This document shows, piece after piece, positions 38,701-53,700 of a stretch of 64,000 bases of DNA. Numbering within the stretch: position 1 is the first letter of the stretch; every line of letters starts with the position of its first letter. The notes under the pieces were generated by a model. The model worked only from the letters and a program-made list of their open reading frames with translations. It was not told the DNA's origin and did not search any database. The position numbers were made by a program, and so were the translations under genes. Source of the DNA: Parus major (Eukaryota; Chordata; Aves; Passeriformes; Paridae); assembly GCF_001522545.3 (NCBI RefSeq), contig NC_031768.1, positions 87,666,431 to 87,730,430 of the forward strand, read 5' to 3'.

Positions 38701-41700
38701 GGTCCTCTGCTTAAGGAGCATATTATTGCTGAAACAGTGACACCATCTTGTGTTGTCATGTCCAAATGACAATTACTCAGTCTCTGTCCTTTGCAGACTC
38801 TGCAGCAGGGGAATTCTCCCGTACTCTCATAAAGACATTGGTACAGTGGGAGATGGCTATGAGAAAAAAAGAAGCTGAATTGTTACACTTGTGGGAAAAT
38901 TAGCTCTTGCTTTTCCGCATTTTCCTAGGCCAAAGTGGGACTCATAATCTGAGACTGACATAAAAATACAGTTTGACTGTGGAAGCACTCTTCAAAACTA
39001 CCTGCATGTTCTCCTCCTTAGAGTAATTTTGTTACAATTCCTGCACCTTTTTGACCGTTAAACTGCCACCTCAATATCTAAGCATTTGAATGAAATTTAT
39101 TGTGATGTTTACTGTTCTTGTTAGGATACTACATTCCTGTATCTAGCATGTGTGTTAGTAGACATCAAGGATGATTTTCTTTAGGATGTATTTTTATAGA
39201 AAAATAACTATCATATTTTGCCCTGGTGTATGTTAAAAAGTTAGATTTAATGGCTCACACAGTTAATGGGGTTAGCTTGCTTTGATTTTTTAAAAGCAAG
39301 AGTTGGAATGTTTTGTTGGTTTGTTTTAGATTGCTTTCAAAACAGAATCGTCTCACTATGACCCGAAATGCTGTATGGGCTCTGTCCAACCTCTGCAGAG
39401 GGAAAAATCCTCCTCCTGATTTTGCCAAGGTAACAGATGCTTGAAAGAAAAGGTGTTGTGAAGTGATTATGGCCAAATTATTAGTTTCAGGTGGTGAAAC
39501 TTAAACTAAACAGAATGTTTTCAGAGAAATTCTGAAATATTTGATGGGCTTCTTTTACAGAAGAAATATTTTGTTTAGTCCTTTGGGCAGACATTCACAA
39601 CCACTGTTTTAACATGGCTGCCTCGTAACTTTTTGTTGCTGTTTGTGTCCTGGAGATGACTGTCCCATAGCAGAACATAACTCTGCACATCTTGGCTGCT
39701 GTAGAGCTGCACAGGGCACATCTTAGTGGACAAGTCTGAGTTTCATTGGCAGATGTTGTTCTGTAGAGGCTGAAAAGTTGCTGTGGTGCTTTTCTGGAGA
39801 CGTACTTCTCCATGCTTATACAGCTACAGTCCTGCACAGAAGTGCTAGCTAGGTCTGAAGTTTTCTGAGTATTGAATCTTAAGATGCCAGTGCCTAATCC
39901 AGTAATGACATATGAAATTAGCTGACATAGCTTAATAGATCTTCTGGCCCTTTTAATTGTATGTATCTCCTTTTAATGTCTTACAGGTTTCACCTTGTCT
40001 TAGTGTGCTTTCCTGGCTGCTCTTTGTCAATGATACCGATGTATTAGCTGATGCCTGCTGGGCTTTGTCCTATTTGTCTGATGGCCCCAATGATAAAATC
40101 CAGGCTGTGATTGATGCAGGAGTCTGCAGAAGACTTGTGGAACTGCTGATGTAAGAAATGCGTTGCAATCAAGCATCATTCTTTTCCCTGACATCAAGAT
40201 TACAACAATAAGGAGTTTAATTAAATAGGTCTTGAGATGTTGTAATTTCTGAAGAACAAGATTTGAGTTTTAATTTTACCTGTCTGTTCAGTGTTCTCTA
40301 TTTGTCACGTGTAACAAAAGCAGTGGAACTTTACTTCTACTAGTTTTGCTGTTTCTTATGAGATTTTTTTCCTGCACCTAAGAGCTACATTTTTGTAAAA
40401 TCCACAATATACATTGGAATTTTCCTTGTCACTGAAATCCATATTATAGTTACCTGACAAGGAAATTACCTAAAGTATATCAAAGATAAGAATATAAGAA
40501 ATAGTTCAATTTACTAGAATTGACAGTACCAGGGTCTTGAAATAGAAATAATTTCCTCAACTCTTAGTGTAGAAGAGTACCTGCACACTTTGGTTAGTAA
40601 AGTGTAGCTGTGAGAGTTGGGGTTACAGAGACTGGCCTTGTTCAGAGCCATTGCTTCAGATCCAAGGTCAGGACACGGACCATTCAGTGGCCTAAGAACA
40701 AGGAATAATGGTTTTCAGTGATGTAAATAAAAAGACTATTAAGGCCTCTAACATTAGAACAATTGTGATGCTGGATTAATGAATAGAACATACTGGCTCT
40801 AAGTAGCTTTTTATAAAGAAGCGTTTTCATTTGAGAAAAAATTTCCTTACTTCACCTTTCCTATTCCAGTTCTGATTTAACAATGATGATGGAGGGATGC
40901 ATGTGATGATGGAAGATGGTCAAACAGGATTTGATGGGTTAAATAAAAGTACTCTGTAGTACTTTTATTCTTTGAATATTTTATTTTTATACTGCTGAAT
41001 GATATTTAAAGGTCTAAATATTTAGAAATCCTAGAAAGGCTTACCATTAGTTTAAAATCAGAGTGTTTATTTAGATTTATCAGGGATGTTTTCCCCTGGC
41101 TGATAGATATTCCTTCCTTGAGAACGTGAAGCTGGAGATGCTTTGGAAAGGTTAATACTTATATTTTTCTTTATCAATTTTAGGCACAATGACTACAAAG
41201 TTGTATCTCCTGCCTTACGAGCTGTGGGAAACATTGTTACAGGAGATGATATCCAGACCCAGGTATGGATTAACTTCCTCTTGTGTTGTACTGCAGTTCA
41301 TCTTTCTGTTAACCTGTTTCTGGTAACCTGTTCACAAGCACCTCCTCTTGTTCCTTTTGAAGTCTGTAAGTGAAGTTTGATGACACTAATTCCTTCAAAA
41401 TGTGGTGGTTTTCAGTTTTTCTGTTCAGCCCTGAACTGGTGATGGTTCTTAGGTAGCTGTGTCTGGGATGTGTGGGCAGCTGTGCAATACTCCTGAAGGG
41501 TGGCATGTTTTTGTTTATTTAAAGCAGGTCTACCTCTTAGGCTGAATTTTATGCTGGGTGATGTATACTGGTAGTGCCATCGAAGGCCTGTCACATTCAG
41601 TGCTGTTGCAAATCTGTGATGAAAATAAGTCATATGTATGATGAAAAACAAGTGTCTGGATGTATTTTGGGTGGTGTGTAGTTGTGTCTGGGCATTTGTT

Positions 41701-44700
41701 TGGAGAAGCATTGGTAGGAGGCAGTGACTCCCACCACTATATTGGAATTAAACTGGAATTAAACAGGAAACCTGGTGCTTCAGAGGCACTATGTTGTCAC
41801 TGGGATGCTTCTGTAGCTCTGTCCCTCTGGGACCGGAGCTAAAAATGAGTACCAGGGCACTGTTTCAATATCCTAGGAGGAAGATAACATGATTTTTTTT
41901 TGGTTGTTACAATGTTTTGTGTAGCTGAATTGCAGAGGCATTGTATTTTTCTCAATGGCATTTGTTTCGCAGATCAGTAATAAGGAAAGATTGAGGTGTG
42001 ATTTCATAATTTCGTTAAAGGTAAAACCACAAGGGATCACTAATTCACATGCAATGCAGGTTATTAAATACTGCATAAATCTTAGATTTTAATAAAAAAT
42101 AGTTTAAACTTTTTTGTTGTGCATGATTTTTTTCTGAGGAGCATACCATGAACTTTCCTAAAATTCTAGAGAACTGTACAGGTAGGATAGTTTGGCAGTC
42201 CTGCCAGCAGATTGTGCTGTATGTTAAAAAGTGATACAGGATGCACGTAAAAATCAGTAATTAGAAGGAAGAGCCCAGCTTTGAGAGCTGATACATTTCT
42301 GAATAGGAAAGCAACATACAAGACAGTTCTTCAAGAACTTCTCTGTAAAACCTTGGGGCACAGACTTGCTTTCACTTTTTCTCTCATTTTCAGCTATTAA
42401 AAATTGCCAATGCTTGAACATGGCTAAAAACATAGACAGTATGGATGAAGAAAAAAAAATTGTCCCAGCACACACCTGATAAAATCCTGAACCATAATCT
42501 TTATTTTTTTTTTTAATCTTAGCAGGGACTACAAAGATTTTAAGAATATGGAGCGTGGGGGGGGATGCAAACAAGGGAATTAAATCTTCAGATTCCAGAT
42601 CAGAAGTCATGACCATGATTCAGCTTGACTAGAGTATTTCTTGTAAAATTCTGTACCACACTGTTCTTTCCCAGATGTCTGCTTTTGCCACACGAGGCAA
42701 AATGACTGCGCTTCTTGGTATACTCTCCCAATTTTTGGCTGCATTGTTACAAGTTAGAATTGAATTAAACAGAAAAGATAGTTCATTTTTCATTTTTTGA
42801 ATCTTGTTATGCCCTTTTAGAGGTTCAAAAAGTCCTTCACTGTCACACATGACATAATCAAGGGTGCTGTCTTGTAATATCCAATTCTGGGGCATTTTCT
42901 GTTGTACTTTGGTCATTTAGGAAATGGAAATTTTGCTGCAGTTTTTCTGCACTGTAAAATTGCAGAGTTTTTGCAATTTTTGTAATTTTTTTAAATAAGA
43001 ATTGTCCATTCCTAATGTCGCTGGATATAACACTGGTCACAGCCTGCACCACAGTGCCAGCAGATGTGGAAAACAGAAGTAGTTGGCACTTACAGTTTTA
43101 AAAAATACAGGAAAATAGCATAATTTTATTTTTGTTTGGTCATAATGTACTTAGTATCTTCTTGTTTTCAGATCACACTGAAATCATTAAAGCGTAATCT
43201 CTTAGCTGAAAGATATGATAGTTTTGCTCTTTAGTTTTTCTGCAAACATTTATTTCTTAATTCTTGCTGTTTTGTTTTTGGTTTTTTTTTGATTGTTTGG
43301 TTTTGTTTGTTGGGGTTTTTTGTGTATCTTTAGTGATCATCTAATGGGAAATGCTTTTTATATTTTCAAGACATGGTACTCCTTGTTCCTGTGATTCTTT
43401 ATCCTAAATTTCTTCTAAGATGTGTTTTGTTTTGTTTTTCCTGTTGTATTCAGGTAATTCTGAATTGTTCAGCCCTGCAGAGTTTGCTGCACTTGCTAAG
43501 CAGCCCGAAAGAATCTATCAAAAAGGAAGCATGCTGGACAATATCTAATATAACTGCTGGAAACAAAGCCCAGATCCAGGTAACCTTTTCAGCTCTGATC
43601 AGTAATCTTTGTCTCACTGACTAGAGGAACACAGATGGTTTTTTTTGCATAAAGTGCATATGTGTGTGTATGCACTGTTGCAGATATATAATTACATACA
43701 AGAAGCATATTACCGTGTGTAATTAGAATATTGCAATGGCTGTTTCAATTTTAATCATCTCCAAATTCAGTTAATTGAATATTCTAATCCTGTACACGTT
43801 ACAAGGGGGGGACGACAGTCATGGTAGAAAATGCCAAAACGTGTCTAAGCTCAAGAAAATTTTGTCTTAAATAATTTGCTTTGTGCTTTTGACAATCACT
43901 AAGATACAGAAATTCTCAAGTATGAAACGAATAGCCTACAAACTTTGAGAATCAAATAATTTCCCATATTTTTTGGTTTCACCATCAGTCACAGGCATAC
44001 ATTTGAAAGTACTTTATTTCTTTTTATATTTTCTTATAATTCCTTTTATAATTTTCATAAATGGGCCTTATAATGCCCCATCCTAGGCACGTGTGCTTAG
44101 CCAGATCTAAATCTGCTGTGTATAAAACTGATCAGTAATGGAGGCTATCTAACATGTTGTCCTGGGATTTGCCCTTTCTGATTACACTAAATGTTGTAAT
44201 CCCTTCATATTAAGTGGTAGCACACAGTAGCAAATGAGTCCCACTCCCTTATGTTAGTCATTACAATTAGGCTCCAAAAGATCAAATCATTGCTCTGAGT
44301 CTGGACTGAGTGTCAGCCATCAGGAAGAATTCCCAGGATTTGTCTCCAGGTGGTAAAAATGAGAAATGGAACATCTTTTCCCCAGAGAAAAGTCTTTGGT
44401 TAGATGAAGAAGAAGCAGCAGGTCATTATATTTTGTTTTCCCTGAATATGGAGTTTTGTTCAAGAATAGCTGTACTTGAGAATTTTTTGTCTTTCAGGGA
44501 TGTGGTTTGGCCTGGTGGGATGTCAAGTGTCCCCCAAAGCTGCTCTGTGACTCTTAGCTGATCAGGGGAGAGAGAATACAAGGAAGTTTCATCACTTGAG
44601 GTTAGGGACAGGGAGAGGTCATTCACTGATTATGGTCACGGGCAAAACCAGAGTCAACTTGAGAAATGAATAGAATTTATTACCAATCAAAATTGGAGCG

Positions 44701-47700
44701 GGATAATGAGAAGTAAAACTAATCTTAAAAGCTCCTTTCCCCCACCCTTCTCTCCTTTCTGGACTTAACTTTATCCCTGATTCTTTTCCTCTTCTCCTTG
44801 GCAATGCAGAATACAATCACTTCATCACAGATTGTTTCTGCTGCTGCTTCCTCCTCAGGGAGAGAAGTCCTTCACCTTCTCCAGCATGGGGTCCCTCCCA
44901 TGAGAGACAGTCCTTCAGAAACAGGCTGCTCCAGCATGGGTCCCCTCTGGGGTCACCAGTCCCACCAGCACACCTGCTCCAGTGTGGGCTTCTCTCTCCA
45001 TGGGGCCACAGGTCCTGCCAGGACTCTGCTCCAGTGTGGGCTTCCCATGAGGTCACAGACTCCATCAGGCATCCACATCCTCTGAGGTCCTCCATGGGCT
45101 GCAGGTGGATCTCTGCTCACCCATGGACCTCCTTGGGCTGCAGGAGGGTGTCCTGCCTCACCATGGTCTGCACCACGGGGCTGCAGGGGAATCTGTGCTC
45201 TGGCACCTGGAGCACCTCCTGCCCTTCCTTCTGCACTGACCTTGGTGTCTGCAGGGCTGTTCTACCACATATCCTCAATCCTTTCTCTGGCTGCAATTAC
45301 TTCTGCCCAATATATTTTTCCCCCTCTTAAATGAGTTATCACAGAGCTGCTATCACCATTGCTGATGGGCTGAGCCTTGGCCAGTTGCAGGTCCATCTTG
45401 GAGCCAGCTGGCATTGGCTTTGTCAGACTGGAAGCTTCCTACAGAAGCCAGTCCTGTAGCTCCCCCCACTGCTGCCAAAACCTTGCCATGCAAACCCAAT
45501 ACAAAGAACATTTCCTCATTCCTTCTCTTTTGCAGAAGTGTTGGAAAAAGAAATTGTAGTGAATATAGAATCATGCAGGTTTGGTTTAGAAGGAACCTTA
45601 AAAATCATCTAGTTCCAGTACCCCTGCTATGGCCAGAGATGCCATTCACTAGGTCAGGTTGCCCATAGCCCCATCCAACCTGGCCCTGAAATCAGGCTTT
45701 ATCTCATAAATATAAGTGTTTCTATCAAGGCACTTGAATAACAGTCTTACATAAATTGAATTTAGTTCTGAGGCTACGTTTTTCAATTCTTTTCTCTCTC
45801 ACTGGATACATAAAGCATTTTCAGAGATAGCAGAGGATGCATGAAAGTCTGTCTGGACACATTTATTCTTTGAGGAATGGCAATAAATGTCAGAAATATT
45901 AGACTCTGGAAAAATTTGTCTCACTCATTAGTTACCTGGAAGAAACAATGTTCACACATGACGTGCCTCTTAATATATTGGCAAAAGTAGCCAAGGCTTA
46001 CTTGTTGCTTCTGTTTTCCTTGGAAGGCAGTCTGATTGCTGCTCTTTCAATGATGACCCTGCATTATTCATTCTGTATGATGAGAATTAGTATAAGGTGG
46101 TTAAGCCTCTTCACCTATGGGGTGGAATTACTTCTCTTTTTGCAGAAAACTTTCGTAAGACTATGAAAAGGCTGCATATTCTTCCTGGAACTAAGTGTAT
46201 TATACCCTTTGCAGGTGACACTTGGAATTTTTTTTGGTTTATATTCTCCCTTACAAAGAACATTCAGCTGCTGAAGGGGCATCAAAAAGCTTTAATACCT
46301 TCAATAAGAGCTTCATCTCAGAAAGCACAGGAAATAAAGTAATACCTTTGTGAATGATACTTCAGTCTTTGCTAAGATACCTGAAATTCCTGAAAATGAG
46401 AGTGAGTGCTCATTTAACATTCAGAGATCCTTATGTTAGGAAATGAGTAGGCAAAACCCAAAATCTTACGAAGGTAGAAAGCTCTTTAGGTCCTTCTTGC
46501 TTGATGCAAAGATGTGACTAAGATTGAAGTGGGACTGTGAGGGAAGGAACCCCCTACAGTGGCATTTGCTCTGGCTTTCTCAGTCAAGATTGTTTTTACC
46601 ACTGGAGGTCATGTTTTTTGTCAGATACAGAGGACGATATGGTTACTCAATCTAACCTTGGTACAGCTCCAAGAATTTTGATTCTGCCTTTATTGTGGTT
46701 TATGTGTTAATCTGTGGATTAGGTGGATTTCTAACAAAAAGTGCTGTGTAAAATCAGCAACTGTACCACTTTTTTTTCCCCCCCACATCAGCAACTGTAA
46801 TTGCTGTGCAAGTAGCAGAATAGAAAAGGTAGTTATTGCTTCTTGTACCAAGGTAAAAATGTTTTTGCCTTTGAGTTTTTTGCAGTCTTTTTTTGCTCTT
46901 TATCCCTTTAACAACCACCTTTGAAAAACAGTATTTTCTCTCTAGAAGGGTATTTCTGCTTTTTCTGGAAAGTCTAAGAGTATTTTCTGAGCAACAGTCC
47001 AACCTAATACATTGTCTTAAGTTAGTATTGTTTCTCAAGTCTGTTGGGTGGTTGCTTCAGGATGTGTAATTGTATAGGGATGTTTCAAACTTAAGAGCTT
47101 TAAAAAGCCAAATACCTGTACAACTCATTCCATATAGACATACCAGAAGTGACAATGGAAAGTAGTTTGTTGTTAGAGCATTTTTTCACAACTTTGGGAC
47201 CTCTATTTTCATATTCTTGATCTACTGAAGATGCAGTTATGAAGAGTCCTAGAGGTAACTTGAATTCTAGTGCACCAGAAGCTATTTCAGTAGTGTATTA
47301 ATTTCTGTAACTTCTTTGTAAGTATTCACTGTACCACATTGTCCTGTTTTCAAATGAAGGAGTAGGTGGCTGTCCTTGTTTGCACAGTACTCTTACACCT
47401 GGTATTCACTACTCAGGCTCAAGTGAGGCTTTAGCTGAAGAGTCTTATCTGTATCTCTGGTAATCCTTGGTATTCTAAACTGTTATCACATCTTTATTTG
47501 AAAATGAGTAAGGATAAAATAACCTTTCCTTTGTGAAAACAGAATTTGCCTAATCTAACTGAAAAAGAAAATTTAGTTTATGCATGTGTGTGTTTAGCAG
47601 TTTTTAAGAGTTGTGAGTTGTATTTTATCACAGATCAACTGCCTTTCTATTGAGAACAGATTAGAATTGCATGGTGATTTGAAAAGGTGAGGTCAGAAGG

Positions 47701-50700
47701 GAGAGGGAAATGAATGCTATGAGCCATTAGTATTGTATCTTCATTTCTAACAGTGACTCCTCAAAAGTACAAAAAAAGCCCTTTAACTCTGCATAGAAAA
47801 GTATTTGTGATTATGTGCATAGAAGCTCTCTTTCTCAGGAGTTTTGTATCAAGAAGAAAACAGTGTCAAACTAATTACCAGAATACATATGGATTTAAAA
47901 GAATCTAGCTTAAAAGTAGCTGCCTTAGGATATATCACAGACAAGGTTGGAAGTGTGTTGATGTGTTATGCACGTCCAGGGAGAAAGAATGTAAGAAGCA
48001 TCTTCTCAAAAGTGAAAGCTGTATTTCATTTAAGAGTCCCCTGGGCCTCATTCAGTATAATTCATCTGCCTTCAAACTCCAAGCACGCACTTGCTTTGTA
48101 GTGAAAAAATGACTGCCCTGAGTGCATACCCAGTTTAATCTATACTGACAGTTAGAAAAATTAAATTAAAAAGCAGTGTTTCCGATTGTGAACAGCATAT
48201 AACTATCCTGGTAGTTGACATACAGCAAATTGTGTCCATCATGAGGCCTTGATTTTTGGAACTGCAGAAAATGGCTCATTAATGAAAGTTGTGGAGTGAA
48301 GCACAATGGAAAATGCTTACAACATGCTTGATTGGAGAACTCAAAGTCAGTGTTTCTTGAAAGTAAAATTGGCAATTGCAGGTGTGATTGCAGAGTGATT
48401 ACCTTGTGTTGAAAGGAAAGTCTCATTGCAGATGTGTAACAAGTTCCAGAAAGACCCTTGATTCTTTAGTTTCTAGTCTCAAACTAGAGAATATTGTGTG
48501 AGACACAAGGTGTGATGAAACATCTATTCAGCTTCAGATGAGTCTGCATTTCTTAGAAAAGACCTTTGAGGTATTACTTCAGACAACTCCTGTTTAATGG
48601 CAAAATCATTGTAAACATTTGAACTGAATAGCTTTAAAAAAAAAAAGGTATTTCTGAAGCTGGAAAATGCTGTTTGGTGAAATGTTTCTTAAAGGTGGTC
48701 ATATACTAAAATTGAGAATAAAAGTGTAGTCTGTTTTTAATCTCTGTGATGATAAAGGATAATTCACATCTGGGATAAATACTTGATTTAATTTAAGTTC
48801 ATGGAGGGGAACCTGTTTCATCTGTGAGTTGAGGTTCTTTTCTCTTTTTCTTTCTCTACATTAATTTCGCTTTGTGATGAATTAAAACATTACTTCCTGA
48901 GATCTGGTCTTCCTTACAGAAGGAATTCTAAGATACTAGATGCTGCTCTAAATTAAATTATTTATTTTCCTAAATTAAGTTACTTGTTTTCCTTTCTTCC
49001 CAGTCCCTCTAAATGGCTCAATAGTTGCTACTAGAAGTCATAAACTGGAGCAGATCTGTTCCACTCTCTGATGTTTACTGGATTTTGAACATGCACAATT
49101 TTTAACCAGAAATCAGAAAAGAACTATTTCAGTACCTGATAATTTTTTTCCACGTCTCCTGGCATAGTAACCCACATTTTTGCAAGTTAGTAGCTGATCT
49201 AACTAGTGGATTGTTGCTTCAGAACAGTTGGGATGTTGAAATTCTATGGAACTTTGGGTAGTGCTCAAGCCATAGTCTAGCAATCACTTCGGCACACCAA
49301 GAAGACACTAAAAAATGTTGATGGATCTAATAGGCATTTTACCTAACCAGCATTAACAGACAGAACTATATTTAGTGTTGTCTAAGATTGCATTGGGTTA
49401 CACTCCTCCATCCACCCACTGTAAAGTATAGAAATATGCAGTCAGAGGGAAGGACTTTTTTATTCATCTCCACTTTCATACTGCCTACGATGCTGTTTGG
49501 TAGCACACTCCAGAGGCTTTCACTGCCATTTCTAGAAGATAAGGCAGCAGCCTATCGCTATTAGATTTGCTCTCTGACACAATCAAGTAAACTCTTTGTA
49601 GTGTTAAGGCAATGTAAATTAACGTGTGTGAAATGTGTGAAAATGTGTGCTGAACTTTCTTCAGTGGCTCTTACTAAAGCACAGCAGGTTTGGGTTTTTT
49701 CCCTCACCAAGGGTGGAAGTGAAAGCCTTTCAGAGTGTGTTATCAACAGTGCCTAGGCAACAGAAAAGAGTGGTGGAATACAGCAGTCTTTCCCCTCTGT
49801 ATTTCTGTGCTTTCAAGGTTTGGGGTGGATGTGTATATCCTGATGCAGTCGTGATTGTCACTAAGTATAGTTTTTGTTTGTTAATTTCCTAGTTTGTATA
49901 CAGCTTTGCTGTACTTCAGTGGATAGCTTCCCCAGTCAGGGAGAAGGGGAGCTACATCTTCCTGGGAGTCAGAAGGAGAACTGCACAACTGAAGCTTAAT
50001 CCTGACTGTCGACCCTTCTGAAGGGTATGAAAGGCTATCACATACCTCAGAAAATGTTCTGTGTCTTAACTTCGCAACCCGTTGAAAAGCTATGGAGGGC
50101 AGTACATCAGACACAATCTTCCATGTCTGACAGTGAAGACATCATAGGAATTCTCTGCTCTTGACAGGTTAAGAAACTTCTCACTTCTTTTCTAACGTAC
50201 CTTAAATTTTCACAAGAACACCTGGAAGTCCGAGTATGGGTAGGCATGGTAGCAACAGGATCTGTGCCGTATATTTCCTCCTCTAGAGTTTCTTAAGCTT
50301 GCAGAAGAGTGACATGGGCAAATGTAGCAAATGATACATTGCGTGTCAGTTTTAAAAACTCTGGAATGAAATGCATTTTTACAAAATGTGGTGAAAGTTA
50401 CAAGCTCAAAGTTGTCAGAGTCTCTTCTGCAAAAGGACCGCTGGGGGCCACTCCAAAAGTAGTGCTGGGAACATGGAGAGGGAATTACATGATTCACACA
50501 GAGCTGTGGTTTATATAGACATCAAATTACCTTAAATAGAAAGTGTGTCTGGTTTATGTCATAGTTTGCGTAAGTAACCCAAGAATCTTAACATGCTGTT
50601 TGTGGTAGTAGAACTTTAAAAAGTATATCCATTAAGAGCAAAATACGGCATTGCTGACAAGGTCATATTAGTTTGCAGACTAGTGAAAGTCAAAGATTAA

Positions 50701-53700
50701 TCCCTTTCAGGTTTAACTTTATGTTCAAGTACAAAATCTCTTTTCAGGCTTCTGCAAACCTTATACCACATTAAGGGGAGCAGAGCTAGTATACTTTTAA
50801 TTTCTTTATTCTGGCTGAAAACCACAGCAGTCAGTGGTGTGTTACTGCCTTTGGGAGGTTGGTTGGTCTGTTTGGTTTAGTTTTTTCTCTCTTTGTTTTT
50901 TTTAAGATTGACCAACCCTAAAAGCAGGAGAGAGCTGAACAAGGTGCTGCTCATTATACTGCAGGTTCTTCCTGATGACATATAACAACATATATATATA
51001 TCCATTAACAGCCTTGTGTAAACTGGCTAGAAGTTTGCTTTGTACACAGTTTGGAGGGTATAGGCTTAAGTGTCGTGTCAACAACATAACGGTTCATTAG
51101 AACTGAGATCTGAAGTGCTTCCTTTCTGGCTCTAGGAAGGCAGTGTTCTTTGTACCCATGCCATAGTGTTTCAGAAGTAGTTTCAGCTTACAAATATTTA
51201 TTATGTTATTTATAAAGTGCAGTTGTAAAATGAATAAACAAGGTAACTGGAAAAGAAGTCACTGAGAAGCCACTATGAACTAAAATTTCCAGCCAGGAGG
51301 GGGAGATCATAGCAGTAAGGTTGTATTTGCAGCTGCCAATTGTATGGTGACTGTAATTTTGGTTTGTTAAGGGTAATGAGAGAGCTTGCAGGAGCAGGGA
51401 AAAAGTCACAGTCTAAGACTTGTTTGCTTTCACATTTATGTGATGTGATGAATGATATGTAGACATGTGGTGCAGTATGTGCACACTAAATGTGTGTGTG
51501 TGTTTGCATATCACAAGTGATTTAGGTATGGGAACCCAAAGAGGGAGAAACAAGTTCTCACAGGGTCTTGATGAGCTCAAAAATATGGATTTAATATACT
51601 ATGGCTGAACACCTCCCTAACATATTTGACTACAACATATTTAGATTAAACATCCATGCAGGTGCAATGATACTTAGAAAATTAGTTTTTGTAATCTAGC
51701 TTCACTCTTTAAAAATTCAATACTGTGAAGTGAAGAAGTTTGATTAAAATAAGACACGTAGAGTGTTTCCAAGGGACAGGCAACCCTTCTAGAGGACTAT
51801 ACCACAGGGATACCAACTGTTAAAAAAACCACCCCAAACCAAAACAACATAAACACCCCAAACCAAACATAGAAAAGTTGACATTTTAGAAGTGAGGGCC
51901 AGGTTTGATGAGGTACTGAGCATTACAAATTAAATTTGAAAATTAATATTTCAATTAAATTTCCATTTCAGTTAAAATTGAGTTAAAATAAAATTTTGAT
52001 TTTCTGAAAGACTTGTAATTGCAACTCAAGATGGGGTTCAGTTTCAGCAAATACCACTGGATGCAGTTGGGCAAAAACTTCAGTGTTAGTTTAATGTATT
52101 AAAGAATGGGCTTTGGGTTACCTATTGTACAAAAAAGACATTTCTAATGTATTTTGTAGATAGCACCTAGGTGCCTAGTAGTAGCAGCCTAAAACCTTTT
52201 TATTTCTTTCATGTTTTTCAAGTTCTTGTTGAACTGAAATACCTTGGATCTGTTCTTTTTGTTTGAAAGCTATGCTCATCTTGAGCATAGCTTTCAAACT
52301 ACACTTCTTTGGACTTCAGCACACTTCATGTCAGGCACACACAGTATAAAAAAGTAAAGTAATTTGAATTAAGCCAATCTAAATCCTTAGAAATTTTAAG
52401 TGCCTCATCCTGCTACAGTTCTTTAGGGTTTTGCTCTGCCCAAGGTTTGCTTTTCTTTTAAAAAAAACAAAAAAACCCAAAAAATACCCAAAACCCCACA
52501 AAAAACCAAACAAAAAACCCCACAAAACCCCAACCAAACAAAATCAAATTCTGTTTTAGTATTTACTATTTCATCACTTAAAAGAAGTTTACCTGAAAGG
52601 GAGACATGACCTGTTTCCACAGTAACTGTTGTTCCCACATAAAATACCATAGAGATGGGAATCCTTAGGCATTCTAGTGTGCTTTCAAGAGTAACTGCTG
52701 TGGGCAGGCTGCAAGTCATAGGGTGTAAATAATAGATGCTGCCTAGCACTTACTCTGTATTGCTATTTATTGTTTCCGCCCCTGCTGAGTTTAACTAGAC
52801 TTTTGAAATCTAGTGAAGATATTAAGGTTAAAGCAGACCATTTTCTGACCTAGTTAGTGTATTTTTTTTTTTTCTTAAATCTGAGCTCTGGGAGTTCCAA
52901 CTGTTAGAAGAGTGCTAGTGGAAAAGCTTGGCTGTATTTTAGAAGGATAGTTGAGAACCTTTCACTAAGACTCATGCAAGGGTGAGGTGGCAACGCTTAT
53001 GTTGCCTGTCAGGCACTAGAAAACATAAAAATACACTGACTGCTTATCATCTCTCTTGAGTCAGTGTCTTTCAGAGAAGTGCCTTATGAGAGGCTGTGAT
53101 TCATTGTGGTGCTTTAACCTGTTCTGCTTGGGTAAAGGTAGCCAACTTCATTGTAGAGCAGAAACAAAGCAAGGTCCCCATAATCTTTTTATACAGTAGA
53201 AGTAGGAGTACTCAGCCGAGAGATGTACGATCTGGATTTTGGTTCTTTCTGAGGAGGTTTAAATGTGTATTTCTCCACTCTTAAGAGTAATTTTACTCAC
53301 TGAACTGAAGAGAGTAATTTTACTCACTGAACTGAAGCATCCAAGCACTGAAGCAAAGAGTTCAAAACTGATTAAGCCAGAAGAAAACCAGTAACTATCT
53401 TTTGTGTTTCTCCCACTTAATTGCCCTCCTGTTGCTAGTTCCCTTTATTCTGGTATTGGCCTACTATTTTACAAGTGTTAAGTTGAAACATTTTAAGGTA
53501 ACATTTTCTTTTGGCAGTAAGAAGACTGGAGTGTTAGTTACTGCCTGTCAGGTAAGGTGTGCTGATTTAGTTGCACGCTATCGTGTAACATACTCTAATT
53601 TTAGTACTTATTATAGAAGTTAGTTTAAGAAGACACTTCCTAAGAAAATGAATCTCCTGTTAAAGGATTTTTTTGGGGAGAGGATTTAAGAAGTGATAAT

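Noticed and set aside
45034..45330. 98-codon frame within 44501-45503
   Set aside because: It is inside the ERVL LTR, which is non-coding.
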